This document shows, piece by piece, positions 9,501-16,356 of a DNA stretch of 31,882 nucleotides; position 1 is the first letter of the stretch, and every line of letters begins with the position of its first letter. A program made the translations under genes and the position numbers. The stretch lies in NCBI GenBank assembly GCA_049688015.1, contig JBAVJZ010000202.1, forward strand, positions 1 through 31,882, read 5' to 3'. This DNA is from CSP1-8 sp049688015. Its GTDB lineage: Bacteria > Desulfobacterota > Deferrimicrobia > Deferrimicrobiales > Deferrimicrobiaceae. Under the pieces are notes generated by a model. The model worked only from the letters and a program-made list of their open reading frames with translations, had not been told where the DNA came from and made no database searches.

Positions 9501-9716
9501 GGTGACCCGCTCCTCCACTTCCCTGGCCGACGCCCCGGGCATCTGCACGAAGATGTCGACCATGGGCACGATGATCTGCGGCTCTTCCTCCCGGGGGAGG
9601 AGAGCCACGGCGCCCACGCCAAGGAAGATCGAGGCGAGGACGATGAGCGGCGTCAGCCGTGAGTCGATGAAGGCGAAGGCGATCCGACCCGCGATCCCTC
9701 GCCCGGCCTGACTCAT
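6498..9716 (-). CDS. RND efflux permease (AcrB/HAE-type)
   Basis: 1072 residues, normal for an RND pump of 12 TM helices with two large periplasmic loops. The N-terminal TM1 is followed by LPREEEPQI and the porter motif QMPGASAREVEERVTNPMERLLWEIPGV. TM4 has the paired proton-relay aspartates in GILVDDAIVVVENIV. TM10 reads GIVVRNSIILVDFVE, with Arg (codon 6801-6803) where AcrB has its relay Lys. It exports substrates from periplasm and inner membrane through the adaptor and TolC partner encoded upstream; the substrate cannot be read from sequence. The start overlaps the adaptor stop by ATGA (9713-9716). The stop codon lies inside repeat copy A. Confidence 0.95.
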   Translation of the reverse strand: MSQAGRGIAGRIAFAFIDSRLTPLIVLASIFLGVGAVALLPREEEPQIIVPMVDIFVQMPGASAREVEERVTNPMERLLWEIPGVEYIYSTSSPGQSMAIVRFKVGEDEEKSIVRLNQKMFANFDLIPPGASTPLIKPRSIDDVPILALTLSSDRYDHYALRRVAAEINDQIKTIPDVSEIKIIGGRLRQVRVMLDPARMAARDVAPEILVRMLTAANRQLQSGSFSSGNREFLVETGAFLHTAEDVGRVVVGVSEGRPVYLGDVAQIVDGPEEAADYVLFGLGPAAQEKALAPVPAVTLSIAKRKGTNAIAIAEKVIAKVEEIKGRTIPDGVALTVTRNYGETAAEKSNELLLHMLIAIVSVSVLILFTLGLREAGIVATAIPVTLAFTLAVFYLTGYTLNRVTLFALIFSIGILVDDAIVVVENIVRHYRLPENRGRSVAEIAVEAVDEVGNPTILATFAVIAAILPMAFVRGLMGPYMRPIPVGATAAMLFSLLVAFVVTPWASVRLLSREGEAHDGEEGWTTRLYRRSMDRLLHRPAWRYGFLLLVVALLLGALSLFAFKVVKVKMLPFDNKSEFQVVIDMPEGTTLEETAAVTREIGNTIAAVPEVVNYQMYVGTSSPYNFNGLVRHYFLRKQPNEADIQVNLVPKGDRKSQSHDIAKRVRPMIDAVAAKHGARVKVAEVPPGPPVLQTLVAEVYGPDYRGQIEVARQIREIFEKTDGVVDVDWYVEDDQTRYRFAVDQEKAALSGVSVAQVAATLGLAVRGQEVGLLHQPREQEDVPIILRLPPAERSRVESLRQIKVTGRRGNLVPLGEVVRVEEETAEKSIYHKNLMPVVYVTADVAGKVESPVYAVLEINKALDKLTMPGGYRMERYVASQPFTDQKFSMKWDGEWHITYEVFRDLGLAFAVVLVLIYILVVGWFQSFRTPITIMAAIPFSLVGIIPAHGLMGAFFTATSMIGFIAGAGIVVRNSIILVDFVELRLAQGMPLDQAVIDAGAVRFRPMMLTAAAVIVGASVILFDPIFQGLAISLMAGEVASLFLSRSTVPILYFLSESRKHKHKPGSSEGTAG

Positions 9717-10933
9717 TTCCGGACCTCCACCCGGGCCCCGTCCACAAGCTTTTCCAGGGGGGAGACCGCAACGTGCGTCCCCGGCTCGATCCCCGAAAGA
9801 ATCTCCACCTCGTCCCCGAACGCGTTGCCGGTCGTCACCATCACCAGGTGCGCCACGTTATCCGCCGTGACAGTGAAAAGCGCTTCATAACCGCCCACGT
9901 GCGTGATCGCCTTCTGCGGGACGACCAGCATGTTTTCCTTTCCCGTCGGGAACAGAACCCGCCCGAACATCCCGGTGCGAAAACGCTGCCCCCCCTCGGG
10001 AAGGTCCACTTTTGCGATGAACGTCCGGCTCTCCGGGTCCACCTGCGGGACCACTTCGGAGATCGTCCCGGGGGTTTCCTGCCCCGGAGGTGTGCCCAAA
10101 ACGACCCGAACCCGGGAGCCGACCTTGAAGACGCCAAGGTAGGCCTCCGGCACGGAGGCCTCGATGCGGTAACGTCGCGTGTCCTCCATGACGAGGATGG
10201 GCACGCCGGGGGCCGCCATCGAGCCGACGTCGGCCTTTTTCCCGGTGACGACTCCCGGAAAGGGTGCCGTTACCCGGGTATAGGAAAGCATCGCCCGCGC
10301 CGCATCCTCCTGCGCCTTCGCCTGCGTGATCTTCGCGGCCACCTGTGCCCGTTTGTCCAGCGCCCGCTCGTAGTCCTTTACCGCAACCGTCCTTTTCACC
10401 TCGACCTCGTCGAACTCCTGCGGGGTGACGACCTTTTCCTCGTGAAGCATCCGGAACCGCTCGTACGTCTTCTCGGCGAGCGACTTTGACGCCTCCGCCT
10501 GGGCGATGGCGCCCTCGACCTCCTTGAGGCCGGCCTCCGCCTCGGTGACCAACGCCCCGGCGGCCGCAAGCTGCGCCCGGATCTGCGTGTCATCGATCGT
10601 TGCCAGAAGCGCACCCTTTTCCACCCGGGACCCTGCCGCCACGGGAAGGGAAGTGATCCTGCCCATCACCTGAGCGGCAACGACGGCTATGGTTTCCGCC
10701 CGGACCGTTCCTGCCGCCTCGATGAACCTCTCCCGGGACCCTCCTACCGCCTCGACGACTTCCACTCCGCGCAATAGCGGCCTGTCGGCGGAGTCCGGGG
10801 CATGCTTTCCCTTCTCTCCGCACCCGGCCACCAACACGGCGATTCCCGCAAGCAGGAAGATCCATCCGGTGCACACCGGGGATTCTCCGGCCAGCCTGCG
10901 AATCCCTCCCGAACGCCGTCTGGCGCCCCTCAT
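9713..10933 (-). CDS. RND periplasmic adaptor (membrane fusion protein, lipoprotein)
   Basis: 406 residues. The signal sequence ends in LVAGC (C38), so the mature protein is probably a lipid-anchored adaptor. The order is the usual one: a lipoyl-like half (SLPVAAGSRVEKGALLATID, about 94-113), an alpha-helical hairpin rich in Ala, Glu and Lys (about 118-215), the second lipoyl half (TAPFPGVVTGKKADVGSMAA), a beta-barrel (RYRIEASVPEAYLGVFKVG) and a membrane-proximal domain (VPQKAITHVGG). It bridges the permease and the TolC channel. ATGA overlaps join it to both neighbours (10930-10933 and 9713-9716), which implies balanced, coupled translation. Confidence 0.94.
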   Translation of the reverse strand: MRGARRRSGGIRRLAGESPVCTGWIFLLAGIAVLVAGCGEKGKHAPDSADRPLLRGVEVVEAVGGSRERFIEAAGTVRAETIAVVAAQVMGRITSLPVAAGSRVEKGALLATIDDTQIRAQLAAAGALVTEAEAGLKEVEGAIAQAEASKSLAEKTYERFRMLHEEKVVTPQEFDEVEVKRTVAVKDYERALDKRAQVAAKITQAKAQEDAARAMLSYTRVTAPFPGVVTGKKADVGSMAAPGVPILVMEDTRRYRIEASVPEAYLGVFKVGSRVRVVLGTPPGQETPGTISEVVPQVDPESRTFIAKVDLPEGGQRFRTGMFGRVLFPTGKENMLVVPQKAITHVGGYEALFTVTADNVAHLVMVTTGNAFGDEVEILSGIEPGTHVAVSPLEKLVDGARVEVRK

Positions 10934-12345
10934 TGACCTTCCCCCTTTCCCGGTATCCCCTCCGTTGCGGTCAGCGCCCAGGACAGCAGTTCTCCGGAGA
11001 CGTACTCAAGCTGCGCCCGGGAGTGCTGCAGGTCGTTCTGCGCCCTGACCAGGTCGGCCCGGGCGCCGTTGAGCGCCGTCTGCATGTCCAGCAGGTCGAT
11101 CATACGCGCGAGCTGATTCTCGTACCTCGACTTGACCAAACGCGTCCCCTCCTCTGCGGCGGCAACCGCTGCCCGGGCGATCTCCACGCGACGGGCCGCC
11201 TCCTCGATGGAGAGGTGCGCCTGGATCACCTGGAACGAAGCGAGATCTTCCGCCCCCCGGTAATGCTCCCGCGCTTTCGCTTTCTCCGCATAGGCCCTGC
11301 CCACCTCCGCCTCGCGACTCAGTCCGTCGAACAGGTTCCACGTGAGACCCACCCCGACCTTCCAGGTGTGATTGTCGGGGGAGAAGACCCCGTCCTGCCC
11401 GTCGATCTGGTAGGCGCCCATCACGCCCACCGTGGGAAGATATTCCGATTTCCGGAGGGTCACGTTGGTGTCCGCGTTGGCAAGCCTCATGGAGAACGCA
11501 CGGAGGTCGGAACGATTGGCGCGGACTGCCGCGATCCTCTCCTCGATCGTTCCGGCCTCCGGCAGGGGCGGGATCGGACCGGACGCATCCACCCGTCCTC
11601 CCCCCGGTTCGCCCATCGCAAGCGCCAATCCCGACTGCGCCAGCAGGCAGCGGCTCTCCGCCGTCACCTTGGTGCTTTCCGCGGAGGCGAGAAACACCCT
11701 GGCCCGCAGCACGTCGGAGGCAAGCCCCGTTCCGGCCTTTTCCATCACTTCCGAGATACGGAGGTGTTCCCGGGCGTCGGACAGTCCCTGCCGGGCAACC
11801 TGCACGTACTCCTTCGCCGTCAGCACGCGGAGATAGGCCGTCAGGACCTGGTAGACCGCTTCCTCCTTTGTTCGCGACGCGTCGAGACCGGCCGCTTTCG
11901 CTTCGCGGCGCGCCATCTTGTATCCGAGATAGGCCCGGGGAGCGAAGACCGGCTGCTCGAGCGTCAATGATGTGATGTAGTCGTTGATCGGCGGCGCCTC
12001 GTTGAAGTTGTCCACGTTCGCGAAGTCGGAGGCGAGGAGCCGCTCCTGGTTCAGCTTGATAGCAAATGCCTCCGCCGGCACGTTCGTTCGCACGAACCGC
12101 TCCTCGAGGGAAAGCTTCGGAAGGTAGTTCCCCCGCGCGGCCTCGGCCGCCTTGTGCGCGGAAATCCGCTCGTACCCGGCCGCCGAAACGGTCGCGTTGT
12201 TTTTCAGGGCCCGCGCCACCGCCCCGGGGAAATCGACCGTGTCGGGCCCGGACGCGACGGCAGGACCCGTGGTTCCCCAGGCGAGGAGGATAACGACAGC
12301 ACCAAGGAGGGACGTCGGAAACGGAAAGCGTTCATGTCTTGCCAT
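10930..12345 (-). CDS. TolC-family outer membrane efflux protein
   Basis: 471 residues. Signal peptide at about 1-31 (ending PAVASG), then two OEP repeats of long alternating helices and strands, typical of TolC. Examples are LSLEERFVRTNVPAEAF followed by YITSLTLEQPVFAP in the first repeat, and VGVGLTWNLFDGLSREAEVG followed by long coiled helices to the end in the second. It forms the trimeric outer-membrane exit duct for the pump encoded downstream. The ATG at 12345 has AAGGAG at good spacing. It is first in the operon, so the 5' region 12346-12823 should hold the control elements. The protein resembles the outer-membrane partners of RND pumps rather than of type I secretion, judged mainly from gene order. 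Confidence 0.93.
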   Translation of the reverse strand: MARHERFPFPTSLLGAVVILLAWGTTGPAVASGPDTVDFPGAVARALKNNATVSAAGYERISAHKAAEAARGNYLPKLSLEERFVRTNVPAEAFAIKLNQERLLASDFANVDNFNEAPPINDYITSLTLEQPVFAPRAYLGYKMARREAKAAGLDASRTKEEAVYQVLTAYLRVLTAKEYVQVARQGLSDAREHLRISEVMEKAGTGLASDVLRARVFLASAESTKVTAESRCLLAQSGLALAMGEPGGGRVDASGPIPPLPEAGTIEERIAAVRANRSDLRAFSMRLANADTNVTLRKSEYLPTVGVMGAYQIDGQDGVFSPDNHTWKVGVGLTWNLFDGLSREAEVGRAYAEKAKAREHYRGAEDLASFQVIQAHLSIEEAARRVEIARAAVAAAEEGTRLVKSRYENQLARMIDLLDMQTALNGARADLVRAQNDLQHSRAQLEYVSGELLSWALTATEGIPGKGEGQ

Positions 12346-12361
12346 CTTCTCCTTCCCTTCC

Positions 12362-12398
12362 CCGCCGGTTCCGTAAAAACGAGGCGCAAAACCGGCGG
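12362..12398 (-). promoter_or_regulatory. Perfect 9-bp stem-loop in the leader of the efflux operon
   Basis: CCGCCGGTT at 12362-12370 and AACCGGCGG at 12390-12398 form a perfect inverted repeat with a 19-base spacer. The stem ends a few bases before the tolC Shine-Dalgarno sequence. It could be an RNA hairpin in the leader or a DNA operator dyad; sequence does not decide which. Confidence 0.5.
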
Positions 12399-12412
12399 AA
12401 GATTCTCGGTTA

Positions 12413-12600
12413 CTTAGTGCTGCGTTTCATAATTACGCCTGCATTCGAGCGCCGCCGCATCCGCCCCGCCTGCGTTGCGCTCCTTGCGCCGTACTTAACA
12501 GTACGCCTCAGTCGCGCGCCTCGCCGGACCGGCGCATCGACGCTCTCGGTGCCTTGACGAAAACAAATACGTCGCCGTAATTATGAAGCGCAGCACTTAG
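12413..12600. repeat. Full-length copy (B) of a MITE-like repeat with 25-bp terminal inverted repeats
   Basis: 188 bp. The outer 25 bases of each end are inverted copies with 2 mismatches (left begins CTTAGTGCTGCGTTTCATAA; the right end read inward begins CTAAGTGCTGCGCTTCATAA). CTTAG is also present in direct orientation at both ends (12413-12417 and 12596-12600), a possible 5-bp target duplication. The centre carries another palindrome, GTACT-TAAC-AGTAC. There is no coding capacity. It sits between the efflux operon leader and the AT-rich upstream region. A shorter copy lies at 6382-6500. Confidence 0.8.
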
Positions 12601-12644
12601 GCAAAGAGGATGCCACTCGCCGAACAAATTCCAGGTTTCAACAA

Positions 12645-12673
12645 ATATCTCTATTTATTGGTAGGTTAATCAA
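12645..12673 (-). promoter_or_regulatory. Weak candidate promoter for the efflux operon
   Basis: On the minus strand TTGATT (12673-12668) and AGATAT (12650-12645) are 17 bases apart, in the AT-rich stretch upstream of repeat B. If it is used, the transcript would run through the repeat and the leader hairpin before tolC. Both hexamers are imperfect. Confidence 0.25.
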
Positions 12674-12708
12674 GCTCGACGGATGCTCGGTAATGAAAGG
12701 AAAAATAG

Positions 12709-12748
12709 CGCAACACAATATGCAACATACTTTGCACCGTAATGCAAC
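12709..12748. repeat. Phased array of four TGCAAC-like direct repeats
   Basis: CGCAAC (12709), TGCAAC (12721), TGCACC (12733) and TGCAAC (12743) recur every 10-12 bases, about one helical turn, in an AT-rich stretch upstream of the candidate efflux promoter. An inverted TTGCAT follows at 12771. This looks like a cooperative binding site. The rest of 12601-12823 has no gene that I can see. Confidence 0.4.
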
Positions 12749-12823
12749 CATATGGTGGCGCGACCAATTATTGCATGATGGCTGGCGTCCGTTGCCTGCC
12801 CCGGGGAAAGTCCTATCGATCCG

Positions 12824-15505
12824 CTACCTGCCTCCGAGAATAGCAATGGTATAGCGATCGGTATGTAACACTTTCCTGGCCACCCGGTTCACCTCTTCGA
12901 GGGTCACCGCTTCGATCTTCTCCGGTTCCCGGAACGTCTCCTCGTACCCTATTCCTTGGAGCTCATTGTACATCATCTTGTCGGCATAGGCGGAGTTGCT
13001 CTGCAGACCGATCTCGTACCTGCCGATCATCCACTTTTTCGCCCTGTCGAACTCTTCCGTCGTTACTCCGTGCGCCCGTACTTCTTTGATTTCCCTCAGG
13101 GTATCCGTAATCGCCCCGTCCAGTTTTTCGGCACTGGTGCCCATGTAGATCGCAAAGAAGCCCGGGTCGACCTGCTCCGAGGAGAACGACGTTACCGAGT
13201 AGGCCAGAGATTTCTTGTCCCGGAGGTTGGTGAACAGCCTGCCCCCCATGCCGGCGAGGGCCGATCCGAGCACGTCGAGGGCATAACGGTCGGGATCGGT
13301 GACCCGTGCACCGGTGTACCCGATGACGAAGTGCGCCTGTTCCTTCTCCCCCGGCTCTACCTCCCGGCGTATTCCCTTTTCCTGCGGCACCGGCATCGGT
13401 CCGATCGGGACGAATTCCTCCCTGCGGGGAAAGTCCCCGAAGGCCTCCCGGACGGCAGAGAGCGCTTCCTCCGTGCCGATGTCCCCGGAAACCGCGATCA
13501 CCATGTTTCTCGGATCCGTCCATCTCCGGTAGTAACGTTCCAGGTCCTTCCGGGTGATCCTGCTGATCGACTCTTCCGTCCCCAGCGGATTGCGGGCGTA
13601 TGGGTGTTCCCCGTAGTGGGTGGCAAGGAAGAGAAGGACGACCGACCGGACCATATCGTCCTTCTGGAGCTTGAGCCGCCCCAGGACCTCCACGCGTTTC
13701 TTTTCGAGTTCCTCCGCCGGAAACGAGGGCCACCGCAGCGACTCGACGAACAGGCGGAATCCGGTGGTGAAATCCTTGCTCATCATGCGGGCCCGCAGGC
13801 CGAAAGCATTTCTGCTCGAAAAACCGGAAAGGTCGGCCGCCATGTTTTCCACCGCCTCCGAGATCTCGATCGCCGTCCTTTCCCTCGTACCCTTGGTAAG
13901 CATTTCGGCGGTTAACGTGGAGATCCCCCCGTAACCCTTCTCCTCACCGCGAAGACCGCCCTGGAAGCCGGCCTCCACGGCAACCACCGGGACAGCCCGG
14001 TCCTCCCGGATGATCACGCGGATCCCGTTTTCCAGGACCTCCTTCACGACGGCCCCCCGCTGCCCTGCTTCTTCCGCGGGCTTCATCGCCTCCCGGTACG
14101 CCTCCTGCGCCACCTGCCTGACCTCCTCCGGGGTAATCAGGCCCGAATCACCTCCCGGGACCACGACCGCGACGGTGAGGTTTTCCGGCCTCAGGTATTT
14201 GCGGGCCGCCGCAAGGATATCACCAGCCGACACTGCGCGGATCTTCTGAAGGTATTCCCGTTCGAAGGCGCCATCTCCAAGGGTCGTCTCGAAGAATCCG
14301 ACGTGCCGGGCAAGCGACCCCACCGATTCGAGGGAATAGACGAAATCGCTCTCGATGGAGGTCTTGGCACGGGCAATCTCCTGCCCCTGGGGGGGGGCAG
14401 CCGCCAGGAGGAACGTTTGGCGCAGGATTTCCCGCAACGACTCCTTCGCCTTGTTCGCCGCGCCGGTTGCCGACACGATCAGGACTCCTTCGTCCTTCGG
14501 CGTGTAGGCGTAAGCGCTCACCGAATCGACCAGTCCCCGGGCATCCTTTACCTCGCGGTACAGCCGGGAGGTTTGCCCGCTTCCCAGGATATCGGCGAGA
14601 AGATCCCAGGAGAAGACGTCTCCGTCCCGCATCGAGGGGCCGTGGAACCCGATGTCGAGATAGGCGCGCTTTGCGTCGCGCTCCTGGATCGCAACCCGGA
14701 TCTCCTTCTGCGGTGGTTCGGCTAACTCCCGGTCCGGCAGGGACTCGTGGGTCTTTAGCGGGAGAAAAGCTTGCTCGATCAGGGGTCGCGCCGTTTCCGG
14801 GTCCACGTCTCCCGCGATCACGAGCACCATGTTCCCCGGGTAATAATACCGGGAGAAGTACGCGACGAGATCGTCCCGAGTCGTCTTCCGGATGGTGTTG
14901 TCGTACCCGATCACGGGGCGGCCGTAAGGGTGAACACGGAACGCCTCCCGGAACATCGCCTTCCCGTTCACCCTCCCCGGGTTGTCTTCGTTCATCCGGA
15001 GCTCCTCGAGGACCACCTCTTTCTCCCGTGCCAGTTCCCCCGCGTCGAACACCGAGTTCCCGAGGGTGTCGGCCAGGATGTCCAGGGCGTTCTCCAGATA
15101 CCTCCCCGAGATCGTGATATGGTAGACCGTCTGGTCGAAACTTGTATATGCGTTGATCTCTCCCCCGAGAGCTTCCACCTCCCGCGCGATCTGGCCGGGG
15201 CCCCGCCTCCTCGTCCCCTTGAAGGCCATATGCTCGAGAATATGGGACATTCCGGCGCGTTCCTCGGGCTCGGTCGCGCTTCCCGCCTTGACCCACACCT
15301 GCACGGCGACCACGGGGGAGGAGTGGTTCTCCCGGAGCACGACGGTCAGCCCGTTTCCCAGCGTGAATTTCTCGATCAACGGTTTCCCTCCCCCCGACGT
15401 ATTTCCATCCGCCGCAACCGCGGCGTGCAGACCGGCTCCCGGCGCGATGCACGTCGCCCACAGAAGCAGAACCGCGATAATTTTCCTACGCCCCATACCC
15501 GTCAC
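12824..15505 (-). CDS. M16-family (insulinase-like) zinc metallopeptidase, double-domain
   Basis: 893 residues from a GTG at 15505, which has GGAAGGGG 7 bases upstream. An ATG three codons later (15496) is possible, and the frame also opens at a TTG at 15568. An N-terminal hydrophobic segment (KIIAVLLLWATCIAPGAG) marks export to the periplasm. The first M16 domain has the inverted zinc motif H-I-L-E-H, and the downstream third-ligand glutamate region VVLEELRMNED lies about 75 residues on. The second M16 half (from about VLENGIRVIIREDRAVPVV) lacks HxxEH, as usual for the inactive partner that closes the chamber. The enzyme probably degrades peptides in the periplasm. It lies upstream of the efflux operon on the same strand, but 478 bases away. 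Confidence 0.93.
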   Translation of the reverse strand: MTGMGRRKIIAVLLLWATCIAPGAGLHAAVAADGNTSGGGKPLIEKFTLGNGLTVVLRENHSSPVVAVQVWVKAGSATEPEERAGMSHILEHMAFKGTRRRGPGQIAREVEALGGEINAYTSFDQTVYHITISGRYLENALDILADTLGNSVFDAGELAREKEVVLEELRMNEDNPGRVNGKAMFREAFRVHPYGRPVIGYDNTIRKTTRDDLVAYFSRYYYPGNMVLVIAGDVDPETARPLIEQAFLPLKTHESLPDRELAEPPQKEIRVAIQERDAKRAYLDIGFHGPSMRDGDVFSWDLLADILGSGQTSRLYREVKDARGLVDSVSAYAYTPKDEGVLIVSATGAANKAKESLREILRQTFLLAAAPPQGQEIARAKTSIESDFVYSLESVGSLARHVGFFETTLGDGAFEREYLQKIRAVSAGDILAAARKYLRPENLTVAVVVPGGDSGLITPEEVRQVAQEAYREAMKPAEEAGQRGAVVKEVLENGIRVIIREDRAVPVVAVEAGFQGGLRGEEKGYGGISTLTAEMLTKGTRERTAIEISEAVENMAADLSGFSSRNAFGLRARMMSKDFTTGFRLFVESLRWPSFPAEELEKKRVEVLGRLKLQKDDMVRSVVLLFLATHYGEHPYARNPLGTEESISRITRKDLERYYRRWTDPRNMVIAVSGDIGTEEALSAVREAFGDFPRREEFVPIGPMPVPQEKGIRREVEPGEKEQAHFVIGYTGARVTDPDRYALDVLGSALAGMGGRLFTNLRDKKSLAYSVTSFSSEQVDPGFFAIYMGTSAEKLDGAITDTLREIKEVRAHGVTTEEFDRAKKWMIGRYEIGLQSNSAYADKMMYNELQGIGYEETFREPEKIEAVTLEEVNRVARKVLHTDRYTIAILGGR

Positions 15506-15597
15506 CGGCCATCCCCTTCCTGGCGTTTTCCTCTCGATGCTTTCTCTACACAGATGACCGTTAGGCAAAGTTGGTTCCCGTCGGGGCAGGAGCGGCC

Positions 15598-15603
15598 ATT
15601 ATA
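15598..15603 (-). promoter_or_regulatory. Candidate -10 element for the M16 peptidase gene
   Basis: A perfect TATAAT on the minus strand, in the divergent gap, about 92 bases upstream of the GTG start. No convincing -35 sits 16-18 bases before it. Confidence 0.3.
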
Positions 15604-15627
15604 TCCCGGGGGCCGGCCTCCTTCCGG

Positions 15628-15656
15628 TTGTTCGGCGGACGGTTTCCGACTATCCT
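15628..15656 (+). promoter_or_regulatory. Weak candidate promoter for the basic 219-aa protein
   Basis: TTGTTC (15628-15633), 17 bases, TATCCT (15651-15656), about 40 bases upstream of the ATG at 15697. Matches to consensus are 3/6 and 4/6. Confidence 0.25.
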
Positions 15657-15696
15657 ATCCAGAAAACAGCCGAAGGCGGGAAAAAAGGAGACCTCG

Positions 15697-16356
15697 ATGG
15701 AACGGAAACGGACGACGCGCGCGGGACGGACCCGCCCCGCCGGGGCAAAGCGGGAAAAAATCGCAGGGAGAGGAAAGCCGGAGGACTCCGGGCCGACCAC
15801 GGACCGTCTCAGCATCCAGGCGATGGAAGGCGACGAATCGGCTTTCCTCGCCCTCGTCCGGTTCCACTCCACCTTCAACCCCGTTCCCCTCACCCCCGAA
15901 ATACTCCTCGTCTCCGGGCTCGACATCGTCACGAGAGAACGGCTTGCGGGGCGGCTCAAGCGGAAGGAAGACAGGCTCCTTCGCCCCTTCCCGGGCATCG
16001 ACATGGTGTTCTGGGGAGAGGAGTGGGTCCAGAAGACCCTGGATTCGTTCATGTGGAGAAAGCGCGGGGGGAAGCAGATCCTGAACGAGGCCTTCTTGAA
16101 GAGGCTGTGGGAGGCATCCAACGAGGGGGCCATGCTGCAGCTCCGCATCTATCGCAGGGCGGCGGTGACCCCGTCCGCCTGGATCCGGGTGAAGTATCCC
16201 CACTTCGCCAATCTCGGCCTCTCGGACATCCAGATGCTCAAGATCGCACGGGCCGAGGGGTGCCGGTTCGAGGAGCCGGCATTCCTTGCTGCCGTCCGCC
16301 GGTTCAGCCGGCGAAACCCTCTCTCCGGGAGCCGCCGAACAACTCTTCCACGCTGA
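15697..16356 (+). CDS. Hypothetical basic protein
   Basis: 219 residues from the ATG at 15697, which has AAGGAG at good spacing; the frame is open upstream to 15571, but those residues look like translated leader. The first about 35 residues are low-complexity and very basic (MERKRTTRAGRTRPAGAKRE), as in nucleic-acid-binding tails. The rest is a compact mixed domain with LRPFPGIDMVFWGEEWVQKT, FMWRKRGGKQILNEAFLKRLW and PSAWIRVKYPHFANLGLSDI. I do not recognise the family. No signal peptide or membrane helix is visible. The gene is divergent from the M16 peptidase, and its last 53 bases overlap the 3' end of the convergent rhlE gene. Confidence 0.75.
   Translation: MERKRTTRAGRTRPAGAKREKIAGRGKPEDSGPTTDRLSIQAMEGDESAFLALVRFHSTFNPVPLTPEILLVSGLDIVTRERLAGRLKRKEDRLLRPFPGIDMVFWGEEWVQKTLDSFMWRKRGGKQILNEAFLKRLWEASNEGAMLQLRIYRRAAVTPSAWIRVKYPHFANLGLSDIQMLKIARAEGCRFEEPAFLAAVRRFSRRNPLSGSRRTTLPR

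Noticed and set aside
7224..9662. 812-codon open frame antisense to the RND permease
   Set aside because: High-GC shadow frame: His/Arg/Asp-rich with no family motifs, while the opposite strand encodes a complete RND pump. The same holds for the long antisense frames at 315-2291, 857-type extensions across 5857-8148 and 4304-5527.
6382..12600. Composite transposon carrying the efflux operon
   Set aside because: No transposase or insertion sequence is present at either end; only short non-coding repeats are, so mobility is kept as a hypothesis and not annotated as a mobile element.
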